Source: Rhodobacteraceae bacterium M382 (GTDB lineage: Bacteria; Pseudomonadota; Alphaproteobacteria; Rhodobacterales; Rhodobacteraceae). From it: a stretch of DNA of 64,000 nucleotides. A program made the translations under genes and the position numbers. The stretch spans positions 1,928,501 through 1,992,500 of the forward strand of contig CP081098.1 in the NCBI GenBank assembly GCA_025141015.1, read 5' to 3'. Within the stretch, counting starts at the first letter, position 1. Every line of letters begins with the position of its first letter. The notes beneath the pieces were generated by a model. That model saw only the letters and a program-made list of their open reading frames with translations, was not told the origin of the DNA and made no database searches. Below are positions 9,434-18,068 of this stretch, piece by piece.

Positions 9434-10683
9434 TGGGTTGCCTCCCGAAGGGTGGGTGCAACAGCAACGCCCTTGGTGACGAAATCCTGTCCGACCACGA
9501 TGATGTCTGCGGTTTCGGGCAACCCGTCCAACCAGACGCCATCCACTTCGTCACGCAACAGCTTGACCGGGATGAAATCGACCACATTGTCCGGCCCGAC
9601 GGTTCGGACCCCAAGAACACCGGCATTGTTCAGTGTCAGCGCCGATTGAGGCACCTTATGGGCGTTTGCCCCGGCCGAAGAGATGGCGATATCCGCAGTT
9701 TGTCCGTCGCGAATGGACAGATCTTCGTTCGGAACGGTGATTTCGACCTCGAATGTGCGGGTGGTCGGGTCCGCGGACCGGCTGAGGAAGGTGACATGAC
9801 CGGTGATCCGCTCGCCGGTGGACAGCTCGGCACCAGCCAATGCACCGGGGATCACCCGGTTGACTTCGGATTCGGGGACAAAGCCGACAACCTTGATCGG
9901 ATTCAGCTGGATGACCGTGCCGCACAGGCTGCCCGGTTGCATGAAGCTGCCCAATTCCGCGGTGTCGGTTTCCAACAGCCCGTTAAAGGGCGCGCGGATT
10001 GCAAGACGGGAGATGTCCCATTCTGCCGCCGCAACAGCGGCCTCGGCCGCTTCGATCCCGGATGCCGTTGCCTCCAGCCCCGCTTCGGCGCTGGCAATCC
10101 CGGCCAGGGCGGCACGTTCGGATGCTTCGGCCGAAACCCGTCGGGTTTCAGATGCATACCCGCCTTCGGACAGTTTCTGCGCGGCGTTCAGGTTGATCTG
10201 GGCTTCGGCCAGACGGGCCTGTGTTTCGACCAGTTTGGCCTGCGCTTCGGGAACCCGGCTTTTGGCTTCGACCAGGCGGGCGCGGGCTTCGGCCAGATTG
10301 GCGTCCCGAACACCGGGGTCCAGCTGGCACAACAATTCGCCCTTGGTGATATGGGCGCCCTTGCGCAACGGTTCGGACAACACGGTGCCCGCAGTTTCGG
10401 CGCGCACTTCGACCTGTCGGACGGCCCGTGTTTCCCCGCGCAGAACGACCGCACTGTCGATGGCCTGTGCTGCGCTGCGCATCACAACAACGCCGATGGC
10501 ACTCGAAGTTTCGGCCGCAGCGGCGACAGCGTCTGCCATGCCGTCGCCGTCCGGTTCCGGGGCAGGAGGTTGTTCAGCTGCGGCATCATTGCGGGCAAAG
10601 GCCAGCAACGCTTCGCGCTGAAACACAGCAAAGAACAGTCCGGCGGTTACCAGAATGGCGGTAAGAAGCGGGATCAGTCGCAT
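9430..10683 (-). CDS. RND efflux periplasmic adaptor (membrane fusion protein)
   Basis: This 417-residue HlyD/AcrA-type adaptor has an N-terminal hydrophobic anchor (residues 4-22), a first lipoyl half (VRAETAGTVLSEP...KGAHITKGELLCQLDP), a long Ala/Glu/Arg-rich coiled-coil hairpin with repeated LVEA/LAEA units (about 130-230), a second lipoyl half (IRAPFNGLLETDTAELGSF) and beta-barrel and membrane-proximal domains. It links the RND permease to an outer-membrane channel. It is first in a two-gene operon and overlaps the permease start by four bases. No local regulator is seen. Confidence 0.92.
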   Translation of the reverse strand: MRLIPLLTAILVTAGLFFAVFQREALLAFARNDAAAEQPPAPEPDGDGMADAVAAAAETSSAIGVVVMRSAAQAIDSAVVLRGETRAVRQVEVRAETAGTVLSEPLRKGAHITKGELLCQLDPGVRDANLAEARARLVEAKSRVPEAQAKLVETQARLAEAQINLNAAQKLSEGGYASETRRVSAEASERAALAGIASAEAGLEATASGIEAAEAAVAAAEWDISRLAIRAPFNGLLETDTAELGSFMQPGSLCGTVIQLNPIKVVGFVPESEVNRVIPGALAGAELSTGERITGHVTFLSRSADPTTRTFEVEITVPNEDLSIRDGQTADIAISSAGANAHKVPQSALTLNNAGVLGVRTVGPDNVVDFIPVKLLRDEVDGVWLDGLPETADIIVVGQDFVTKGVAVAPTLREATQ

Positions 10684-10883
10684 ATTGGTCTTCTCTCAAT
10701 CAAACACGGCAAGTCAATATTTCGAACGCAGTGGTTACCGGCGATATAGGTGTTGTCCAGACTAAACTAACCAGTTCAGATTATTTTTTTTCGCCTCGGG
10801 ACGCAATATTGAGGGAAAATGCGGCTCGGCGGCCACTTGGCTTGCCTGTTCTGGCGGGGTAAGAGATGTCCGACACCCTTGTT

Positions 10884-10900
10884 GGCCAATGGGATTGGCC
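10884..10900. promoter_or_regulatory. Perfect inverted repeat GGCCAAT-N3-ATTGGCC upstream of yfgM
   Basis: Seven-base arms separated by GGG lie 41 bases before the yfgM ATG, in the divergent interval between the RND operon and the yfgM-bamB-der operon. It could be an operator or a leader hairpin. The flanking sequence shows no clear -35/-10 pair. Confidence 0.35.
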
Positions 10901-10941
10901 CCCGGAAAACCCGGAAGCAAGTACAGGATAGAGGCCAGGAC

Positions 10942-11601
10942 ATGAGCGACACAGACAGTTTTATCGAAGAGGTGACCGAAGAGGTCCGCCGTGACCGTCT
11001 GTTTTTGATGCTCAAGCGGTATGGCTGGATTGGCGTGGTTGCGATTCTGGTGATCGTCGGTGGGGCCTCCTATCGTGAATACACCAAATCACAGGAACAG
11101 GCACAGGCACAGGCATTGGGCGACGCGTTGATCGGTGCCCTGGCCGCCAATGATGCGGCGGGCCGGGCCGATGCGCTTGGCAATGTGGCCACCGAACAGG
11201 CGGGCAGCGCCGCAATCGCGGGTCTGTTGGCCGCTGGGGCCCTGGCCGAAGCTGGCGACACCGAAAAGGCGGTTGCCAAGCTGAAAGAGGTGGCGTTGCT
11301 GGGCGAGGTTCCGCAGATTTATCGCAATATCGCAACCTTCAAGGCGCTGTTGCTGCAATCTGACACCCTGTCGGTTGCGGAACGCCGGCTGCAATTCGAA
11401 TCCCTTGCCACACCTGGCGCGCCGTTGCGGTTGCTCAGCGAAGAGCAGCTGGCGCTGTTGGATATCTCCGAAGGGCAGTCCGAGGCTGCGATTGACCGTC
11501 TACAGGCCATCATTGTTGACTCCGAGGCCAGCTCGGACTTGAAACAACGGGCCAGCCAAGTGATTGTGGCCCTCGGGGGGACACCTGCAGCGGCCTCCTG
11601 A
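10942..11601 (+). CDS. YfgM-like ancillary SecYEG translocon / TPR_21 protein
   Basis: This 219-residue protein has a short cytoplasmic N-terminus (MSDTDSFIEEVTEEVRRD), one transmembrane helix (about 29-47, YGWIGVVAILVIVGGASY) and a periplasmic helical-repeat domain. That is the layout of YfgM, which associates with the SecYEG translocon and periplasmic chaperones in E. coli. Gene order yfgM-bamB-der is the same as in many proteobacteria and supports the call. The ATG has GAGGCCAGGA upstream. An in-frame upstream extension to 10819 reads as non-protein (high Cys/Arg, no RBS) and was not used. Confidence 0.82.
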   Translation: MSDTDSFIEEVTEEVRRDRLFLMLKRYGWIGVVAILVIVGGASYREYTKSQEQAQAQALGDALIGALAANDAAGRADALGNVATEQAGSAAIAGLLAAGALAEAGDTEKAVAKLKEVALLGEVPQIYRNIATFKALLLQSDTLSVAERRLQFESLATPGAPLRLLSEEQLALLDISEGQSEAAIDRLQAIIVDSEASSDLKQRASQVIVALGGTPAAAS

Positions 11602-11674
11602 TGGGTGGCCCGTGGCGACCAATGTTGGACGGGCAGGCGACAAGCAAGAAACAGGAAGACAGGGCAGACCCAAA

Positions 11675-13003
11675 ATGAAAGCAGCATTTTACCGCTCCCG
11701 CGCCGGTCTGGTGGCGCTTGGTTGTTCCGCTCTGGTCGGTCTTGCCGGGTGTTCTGAACGCGAAGTGATCCTGCCTGGGGTGCGCGAAGATATTCGCCCC
11801 AATCAGGCCGACGCGCTTGAGGTTGAAAACCGGTCGCAGGCGATTCGCCTGTCCAGTCAGTCCAGAAATGCATCCTGGCCCCAATCGCCGGGTATGCCAG
11901 TGTACCGGACGGACAATGCGGCCCTGTCTGCGGCACCGCGCCTGCTCTGGAGCACCTCGATTGGCGAAGGCGATGGACGCCGCCAGCGGATCACGGCATC
12001 GCCCGTGGTTGGTGGCGGGTTGATTTACACGCTGGATGCCTCGTCGACCATCAGCGCCGTGTCGCCATCCGGACAGCGCGTCTGGCAGGCCACCATTCTA
12101 CCGCCCCAGGACGGTGACGGAGAAGCCACCGGAGGCGGGATCGCCTTTCACAAGGGCACGCTGTATGTGTCATCCGGTTTTGGTGTGCTGACAGCCTTTG
12201 ACGCAAAATCGGGTGCGCAACGCTGGCGTCAGGAACTGGAGGCGACCGGAAGCGGCACGCCAACCGTGGTTGACAATTTCGTGTATCTGATCGCCGGAGA
12301 CGACACCGGATGGGCCATCAATGCAGACAATGGGCGCATCCTGTGGCAAGTGACTGCAACCCCGAGCGCTGCGAATGTTCTGGGCGCACCGGCCCCCGTG
12401 GTCGCGTCCGAGCTGGCTGTGTTCAGTTTTGGGTCGGGTGACGTTGTTGCGACCTTTAAACGTGGCGGTTTGCGCCGCTGGGACGCGTCGGTGTCCGGGC
12501 GTCGGATAGGCAGCGCGTCGGCGCGAATTCTGGATGTGACCGGCAGCCCGATGATCGTGGGAAACAAGATCGTTACCGGCAATCACTCGGGGCGGACCGT
12601 GGCGATGGATTCAGTCACGGGTCAGCGGATCTGGACCCAGCACGAAGGGGCGCTGGGGCCGCTTTGGCCCGCAGGTGACAGCCTGTTTTCGGTTACGGAC
12701 ACCAATTATCTCGCGCGTTTGGCCCAGTCCGATGGAGAAGTGATCTGGAAGGTGGAGTTGCCGGGATTTGTCAAAAACAAACCCAGGAAGCGGTCCGAGA
12801 TCGTCGCCCACTACGGCCCTATTGTGGCAGGCGGGCAGGTCGTGCTGGCCTCCAACGACGGACTCTTGCGCTTCTTCAAACCCGAAGATGGCTCTCTGGT
12901 GCGCAGCATCGAGGTGCCGGATGGGGCCACCACGGCTCCGGTCGTAGCGGGCGGAACACTGTACGTGGTTTCGACCAAGGGTGAATTGCACGCTTTCCGT
13001 TGA
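11675..13003 (+). CDS. bamB: BamB-like PQQ-repeat beta-propeller lipoprotein
   Basis: This 442-residue precursor has a lipoprotein signal with lipobox LAGC (residues 22-25), then tandem PQQ-type propeller blades (for example ISAVSPSGQRVWQATI, LTAFDAKSGAQRWRQEL, WAINADNGRILWQV, RLAQSDGEVIWKVEL). BamB is the lipoprotein of the outer-membrane BAM complex that helps insert beta-barrel proteins. It lies between yfgM and der, as in E. coli. The ATG at 11675 is preceded by a GGAAGACAGGG region. Confidence 0.88.
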   Translation: MKAAFYRSRAGLVALGCSALVGLAGCSEREVILPGVREDIRPNQADALEVENRSQAIRLSSQSRNASWPQSPGMPVYRTDNAALSAAPRLLWSTSIGEGDGRRQRITASPVVGGGLIYTLDASSTISAVSPSGQRVWQATILPPQDGDGEATGGGIAFHKGTLYVSSGFGVLTAFDAKSGAQRWRQELEATGSGTPTVVDNFVYLIAGDDTGWAINADNGRILWQVTATPSAANVLGAPAPVVASELAVFSFGSGDVVATFKRGGLRRWDASVSGRRIGSASARILDVTGSPMIVGNKIVTGNHSGRTVAMDSVTGQRIWTQHEGALGPLWPAGDSLFSVTDTNYLARLAQSDGEVIWKVELPGFVKNKPRKRSEIVAHYGPIVAGGQVVLASNDGLLRFFKPEDGSLVRSIEVPDGATTAPVVAGGTLYVVSTKGELHAFR

Positions 13004-13053
13004 CGCACGGATGCGCTATGAAGCGCGTCTGATTCAGAGATTGCAGGCCGCAA

Positions 13054-14526
13054 ATGTCGTTTACCCTCGCCGTCGTGGGGCGCCCGAATGTGGGCAAGTC
13101 CACGTTGTTCAACCGCCTAGTCGGCAAAAAGCTGGCGCTGGTCGATGACCAGCCCGGTGTGACTCGTGACCTGCGCGAAGGCGAAGCCCGTCTGGGTGAT
13201 TTGCGCTTTACGGTGATTGACACGGCCGGGCTCGAAGATGCCACCGACAATTCGCTCGAGGGCCGGATGCGCCGCCTGACCGAACGGGCCGTGGACATGG
13301 CGGATATATGTCTGTTCATGATTGACGCCCGTGCCGGGGTCACGCCGATTGACGAAATGTTTGCCGAGATTTTGCGCAAACGGTCCGCGCATGTGATTCT
13401 GGCGGCCAACAAGGGCGAAGGCAGCGCCGCCGACTCGGGCGTTATCGAAGCCTATGGGCTGGGGTTGGGCGAGCCGATCCGCCTGTCTGCCGAACATGGC
13501 GAAGGTTTGAACGACCTGTATTCCCAGCTGTTGCCGCTGTCCGAAGAATTCGAAAAGCGCGCCCGGGACGATGCGCCCGAAACGGACGTGGATCTGGACG
13601 ATACTGACGAGGAGGGGGATGAGTTTGACGATCTGCCCCCGCAGCCGACCGCTGAAAAACCGCTGCAAATCGCTGTGGTGGGTCGCCCCAACGCGGGCAA
13701 GTCGACGCTGATCAACAAGATCCTCGGCGAAGACCGCCTGTTGACCGGTCCCGAAGCCGGCATCACCCGCGATGCCATTGCGCTGCGGCTGGACTGGCAG
13801 GGCACGCCCATGCGGATCTTTGACACCGCTGGAATGCGCAAGAAGGCCAAAGTACAGGAAAAACTGGAAAAACTGTCGGTGTCCGACGGGCTGCGGGCGG
13901 TAAAGTTTGCCGAAGTCGTGGTGGTTCTTCTGGATGCGGCAATTCCGTTTGAACAGCAGGATCTGCGCATTGCAGACCTGGCCGCGCGCGAAGGGCGTGC
14001 CGTGGTCGTGGCGGTCAACAAATGGGATGTCGAGGACGAAAAGCAGGAAAAACTGCGCGCGCTCAAGGAAGCGTTCGAGCGGCTTTTGCCGCAACTGCGC
14101 GGTGCGCCGCTGATCACCGTGTCGGCCAAGACCGGCCGGGGGCTGGATCGGCTGCATGCGGCCGTGCTCAAGGCCTATGATGTCTGGAATCGCCGCGTGC
14201 CGACCGCGACCCTGAACCGTTGGTTGACAGGGATGCTGGAACAGCACCCACCACCAGCGCCACAGGGTAAACGCATCAAGCTGCGCTATATGACCCAGGC
14301 CAAGACCCGGCCGCCCGGTTTTGTGGTGATGTGCAGCCATCCCGACAAGGTGCCAGAAGCCTATTCCCGCTATCTGATCAATGGGTTGCGTCAGGATTTT
14401 GATATGCCGGGCACGCCGATCCGATTGACGATGCGCGGGCAGAACGACAAGAACCCCTATAAGGGTCGCAAAAAACCTGGCTCGTCACGTTTGCGCAAAC
14501 ACCTCAAAACACCGGGCCGCGACTGA
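13054..14526 (+). CDS. der: GTPase Der (EngA), ribosome biogenesis
   Basis: Tandem GTPase domains and a C-terminal KH-like domain (490 residues) define Der, which acts in 50S subunit assembly. The first domain has P-loop GRPNVGKST and DTAGLED. The second has [17 protein letters not shown] and NKWD. An acidic linker (about 170-205, [16 protein letters not shown]) joins the two G domains. It begins 50 bases after bamB in the same operon. The basic tail ([19 protein letters not shown]) fits rRNA binding. Confidence 0.97.
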   Translation: MSFTLAVVGRPNVGKSTLFNRLVGKKLALVDDQPGVTRDLREGEARLGDLRFTVIDTAGLEDATDNSLEGRMRRLTERAVDMADICLFMIDARAGVTPIDEMFAEILRKRSAHVILAANKGEGSAADSGVIEAYGLGLGEPIRLSAEHGEGLNDLYSQLLPLSEEFEKRARDDAPETDVDLDDTDEEGDEFDDLPPQPTAEKPLQIAVVGRPNAGKSTLINKILGEDRLLTGPEAGITRDAIALRLDWQGTPMRIFDTAGMRKKAKVQEKLEKLSVSDGLRAVKFAEVVVVLLDAAIPFEQQDLRIADLAAREGRAVVVAVNKWDVEDEKQEKLRALKEAFERLLPQLRGAPLITVSAKTGRGLDRLHAAVLKAYDVWNRRVPTATLNRWLTGMLEQHPPPAPQGKRIKLRYMTQAKTRPPGFVVMCSHPDKVPEAYSRYLINGLRQDFDMPGTPIRLTMRGQNDKNPYKGRKKPGSSRLRKHLKTPGRD

Positions 14527-14866
14527 CTTCCTGGTCTCAGGGGGCCGGCGCTGTATTTTCCATTCCAGGCCCAGCCGGTTGCATTTGCCGCAGTTCAAAC
14601 CCCATGCTGGGACGTTGGCACAGGGGGCGGGAACTGTCCCAGAAGCCAAGCGGAACATGAGTGTTATGATGGAGACGTGGATGCAGGATCCGGATCCCCG
14701 GTTCGCCACGTAACGTAGCAGCCGCCTGGACGCGGTTTTTCGCTCCGCCCCCTTGCCAAGCGGGCTGTTGGGCGGCACTTTGCCGAAACTGGCGCTGGTC
14801 TGACGTGCCCGGCTGCCTGAAAATGAATTTGACAGAGGCAGTCCGCTTTGGGGCTGGGGCCTGACC
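14527..14866. other. 340-bp interval without a supported gene
   Basis: Between der and the desaturase gene I see no ORF with a ribosome-binding site and protein-like composition. Open frames on the minus strand here run into the desaturase as its shadow. A CCGCCC/GGGCGG pair near 14750-14780 is too loose to call a terminator. Confidence 0.5.
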
Positions 14867-15817
14867 ATGGATCTCAGAAGCTATACGCGCCAATTTGCGC
14901 ACAAAGACAACCGGCTGGCATCGCTCAGCTATTTTGGTACTTTTGCGGTCTATTTCACCTCTCTCTATCTGGCGATTGTCTATGCGTCCAATGGCCTGAT
15001 CCTGGTTGCCGCCGGGATGGTGCATGCCTTTTCTGCTGTGCGTCTCTACGTGTTGCAGCATGACTGTGGGCATCATTCGCTGTTTGAAACCCGCAGCCAG
15101 AATGAACTGGCTGGCCACGTCCTGTCTCCGTTCACCTTTGCACCCTTTGAAGTGATGAAGCAGAACCACAATCTGCACCACGCGGGGGTCGGCAATCTGG
15201 AACAGCGTGAAACCGGCGAAATTCACACCATGACCCTACGTGAATGGAAGCAGGCAGGGTTCGGAACCCGACTGTTCTATCGTCTCTATCGCAGCCCCTG
15301 GATCCTGATCCCGGTCGGGTCCATGTTCACCTATTTCATTCGCTACCGCTGGCCCAAGAATACAGTGCGTTTCGGCGTGGCAGGCGTGCTGTTGCACAAT
15401 GTGTCCATCTTGGTTTTTCTTGGCTGTCTCTACGCTTTGGCAGGGACAGCTGGCGTGCTGATCTGGTTGTTGTTCTCCTTTGTGGGGGGGATGATCGGGG
15501 TGTTTCTGGTCTATTTGCAGCACAATTTCGAAGACACCTATTGGGACCGGCGCCCGGATCTGGACCCGCAAAAGGCCGCGATCCAAGGGGCATCCTGTCT
15601 GGACTTCGGGTGGTTCTTTGATTTGGCTGTGGCCAATATCACCCTGCATGACATCCATCATTTCAACGCGCGGATTCCCTCCTATCGGCTCAGAACCTGT
15701 CACCATTCGATGCCCGAAGACATGGCTCCGCGTCGAATCGGGTTTATAGAGGCGGTTCAGGCGCTAAAGCTCAAGTTGTGGGACGAAGACCGCCAGCGGC
15801 TGGTTCCCTTTCCCTGA
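14867..15817 (+). CDS. Membrane fatty acid desaturase family protein
   Basis: The 316-residue protein has the three histidine clusters of membrane di-iron desaturases: HDCGHH (65-70), HNLHH (101-105) and HDIHH (261-265), with hydrophobic pairs at about 22-60 and 165-218. Such enzymes introduce double bases into acyl chains or modify lipids or carotenoids in the membrane; the substrate cannot be told from sequence. The ATG at 14867 follows GGGGCTGGGGCC. It stands alone on the plus strand. Confidence 0.88.
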   Translation: MDLRSYTRQFAHKDNRLASLSYFGTFAVYFTSLYLAIVYASNGLILVAAGMVHAFSAVRLYVLQHDCGHHSLFETRSQNELAGHVLSPFTFAPFEVMKQNHNLHHAGVGNLEQRETGEIHTMTLREWKQAGFGTRLFYRLYRSPWILIPVGSMFTYFIRYRWPKNTVRFGVAGVLLHNVSILVFLGCLYALAGTAGVLIWLLFSFVGGMIGVFLVYLQHNFEDTYWDRRPDLDPQKAAIQGASCLDFGWFFDLAVANITLHDIHHFNARIPSYRLRTCHHSMPEDMAPRRIGFIEAVQALKLKLWDEDRQRLVPFP

Positions 15818-15940
15818 ACCGACCCGGGACGGGCTAGTCACCTGGATCATCGGGTGTTTTCCAAAATTCGTCTGTATCTGTGTGACTTCTTTGCTAAGGT
15901 TGCATCGGAAATCGCGAAAAAATGAACATTTGGAGATCAC

Positions 15941-16480
15941 ATGACACCCATTATCGAACTGCGTGGCGTTGGTCAGTCTTTGGATCGGGTCTTGCGGGAG
16001 AACGGGATCGCGTCGGTTGAGGATCTGGCGCAGCGTGATCTGGCCAGCCTGTTGACCATTCGTGGCATTGGCGAGAACAATGGCGTTAAACTGCTGGCCG
16101 CGGCCCAGATCCTTTTGGCCCCCGAGAACGAACAGGCGGTCGCTCAACCTGTGTCCAGCGCCAAACCAGCCCCCAAACCAGAGCCCAAGTTGAGCAAGAA
16201 GAAAGCGGCCGCTCAGGCGCTGGCCAAGGCCAAGGCCGAAGCGGACCAATGGGCGCGCAAGCAGGCCAAAGCCAAAGCCAAGGCCAAGAAAGCCGCCAAA
16301 AAGGTCGAAGATCTGAGCGTCGAATTTGCCAAGGCCAAGGAAAAGGCCAAAACCAAGGCCAAGAAGGCCAAAGCCAAAGCCAAAAGCGACATCGCACACG
16401 AACGGCGCAAGGAACAGGCGATCAAAGCTGGTCAGAAAGTTCCGAAGAAAAAGAAAAAGGGGAAGTCAGGCAAATCCTGA
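15941..16480 (+). CDS. HhH-domain protein with histone H1-like Lys/Ala tail
   Basis: This 179-residue protein has two parts. Residues 1-55 look like a helix-hairpin-helix module (IIELRGVGQSLDRVLRENG, LLTIRGIGENNGVKLL). Residues about 65-179 are almost wholly Lys, Ala and a few Glu (KAKAKAKKAAKKVED), like the C-terminal tail of histone H1, ending KKKKKGKSGKS. Both halves would bind nucleic acid, so a nucleoid-associated role is a fair inference. The start has TTTGGAGATCAC upstream. No paralogue is nearby. It could also be an RNA-binding protein. Confidence 0.75.
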   Translation: MTPIIELRGVGQSLDRVLRENGIASVEDLAQRDLASLLTIRGIGENNGVKLLAAAQILLAPENEQAVAQPVSSAKPAPKPEPKLSKKKAAAQALAKAKAEADQWARKQAKAKAKAKKAAKKVEDLSVEFAKAKEKAKTKAKKAKAKAKSDIAHERRKEQAIKAGQKVPKKKKKGKSGKS

Positions 16481-16518
16481 ACTGCGCCACCTGAACTGCG
16501 CCACCTGAACTGCGCTGG
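16478..16518 (+). repeat. Three 14-bp tandem units starting at the stop codon
   Basis: TGAACTGCGCCACC occurs at 16478 and 16492, and a third copy, TGAACTGCGCTGG, at 16506. The first TGA is the stop codon of the HhH protein. Because 14 is not a multiple of three, the three TGAs fall in all three frames. Confidence 0.85.
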
Positions 16519-16592
16519 ATGGGCCTGTCTTGGGCCGGTGCCCAGAACATCGTCTCCCATGCCACCGCGCCGTGACCGATGCAAAAGCAATT

Positions 16593-16618
16593 GGGGGCAC
16601 ATCGACCGATGCGCCCCC
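16593..16618 (-). terminator. Hairpin terminator after serS
   Basis: GGGGGC-A-CATC and GATG-C-GCCCCC form a strong stem with one mismatch and a four-base loop, 29 bases beyond the serS stop. On the minus strand it is followed by AATTGCTTTT. Confidence 0.6.
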
Positions 16619-16647
16619 TGGTTTTGGTGTGTGGAAGCGGGCCCTGG

Positions 16648-17937
16648 TCAGACCAGCTTACCGTCCTTGTCCAACGTGGTCTTGCCGCCCAGATAGGGGG
16701 CCAGAGCAGCGGGCAGGCTGACAGAACCATCGGCGTTCTGGCCGTTTTCCAGAACCGCGATCAGACACCGCCCGACGGCCAGCCCCGATCCGTTCAGCGT
16801 GTGCACGAAATCCGGCTTGCCGCCATCGGTGGGTTTAAAGCGGGCATTCATCCGGCGGGCCTGAAAATTGCCACAGACCGACACTGACGAAATTTCGCGA
16901 TAGGTGTTCTGACCGGGCAGCCAGACTTCGATGTCGTGGGTCTGGCGTGCGCCGAACCCCATGTCGCCGGTGCACAGCACCACAGTGCGATAGGGCAGGC
17001 CCAGACGCTCTAGAATACCCTGAGCGCATTCGGTCATGCGGTCCAGCTCGGCCCGGCTGTGGTCGGGATGGGTGATCGACACCATTTCGACCTTTTCGAA
17101 CTGGTGTTGGCGCAGCATCCCCGATGTATCCCGCCCGGCGCTGCCTGCTTCGGACCGGAAGCACAGCGAATGCGACGTCATGCGCACCGGCAGGTCGGCT
17201 TCGGCCAGGGTTTCGCCATTGGCTGTGTTGGTCAGCGTCACTTCGGAGGTCGGGATCAGCCACCAGCCGTTGGTGGTCTGATAGCTGTCTTCGCCGAATT
17301 TTGGCAGCTGTCCGGTGCCATACATCATTTCTTCGCGCACGATGACGGGGCCATTGACCTCCGTCAGGCCATTTTCGCCTGTGTGCGTGTCCAGCATGAA
17401 TTGGGCCAACGCCCGATGCAGCCGCGCGATATGGCCGCGCATCATCACAAAACGCGACCCCGACAGCTTGGCCCCCATTTCGAAATCCAGGCCCTGCGCG
17501 CCGGCCAGTTCGTAATGTTCCTTGGGCGCGAAATCAAAGCTGCGCGGCGTGCCCCAGCGACGGATTTCGACGTTGTCGTCCTCATCCGCACCAACGGGCA
17601 CGTCGTCATAGGCGAGGTTCGGGATCACCTCGAGCGCGGCCGTCAGCTGCGCGTCCAGCTCCTTGGCCTCGGCCTGCATGGCGGCAACTTCGGCCTTTTT
17701 CTCGGACACCAGCGCGCGCAGGCGTTCAAACTCGGCCTCGTCACCGCTGGCCTTGGCGGCCCCCACGGATTTCGACGCCTTGTTCTGGTCGGCCTGTGCG
17801 GTTTCAGCGGCCAGGATCTTGGCCCGGCGGGCTTCGTCCAGCGCCAGGATCGTTGATGACACCGGCGCGTCCCCACGGCGCGCAACAGCGGCGTCAAAAG
17901 CGGCAGGGTTTTCACGGATCGCACGGATGTCATGCAT
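16648..17937 (-). CDS. serS: Seryl-tRNA synthetase
   Basis: This class II aminoacyl-tRNA synthetase has 429 residues, the usual length. The N-terminal coiled-coil arm that contacts tRNA-Ser covers about residues 30-105. The catalytic domain has PTSEVTLTN, the motif 2 region [16 protein letters not shown]...[10 protein letters not shown], and motif 3 [19 protein letters not shown]. The start MHD at 17937 is the conventional one. It is a single gene on the minus strand. Confidence 0.97.
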   Translation of the reverse strand: MHDIRAIRENPAAFDAAVARRGDAPVSSTILALDEARRAKILAAETAQADQNKASKSVGAAKASGDEAEFERLRALVSEKKAEVAAMQAEAKELDAQLTAALEVIPNLAYDDVPVGADEDDNVEIRRWGTPRSFDFAPKEHYELAGAQGLDFEMGAKLSGSRFVMMRGHIARLHRALAQFMLDTHTGENGLTEVNGPVIVREEMMYGTGQLPKFGEDSYQTTNGWWLIPTSEVTLTNTANGETLAEADLPVRMTSHSLCFRSEAGSAGRDTSGMLRQHQFEKVEMVSITHPDHSRAELDRMTECAQGILERLGLPYRTVVLCTGDMGFGARQTHDIEVWLPGQNTYREISSVSVCGNFQARRMNARFKPTDGGKPDFVHTLNGSGLAVGRCLIAVLENGQNADGSVSLPAALAPYLGGKTTLDKDGKLV

Positions 17938-18068
17938 GTCGATATGCTCCTAGGCGGTTGAATCAATATCTCCAGCATATGCCCCAAGGTTTAACGAAGG
18001 GGAAGCTGGAATGGGGGGAGAGGGCGAAGATTGGCCGCAGTGGGGTATTTTGGTCGAGTTGGGGCGGG

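Noticed and set aside
6104-9649. Long open frames on the plus strand (about 576 and 570 codons) opposite the RND permease
   Set aside because: They are antisense to a recognised gene; composition (many Gln, Arg, His, Gly) is that of G+C-rich shadow frames and no family motif is present.
14537-15226. 229-codon minus-strand frame over the desaturase start
   Set aside because: It overlaps the conserved His-box region of the desaturase and has no RBS.
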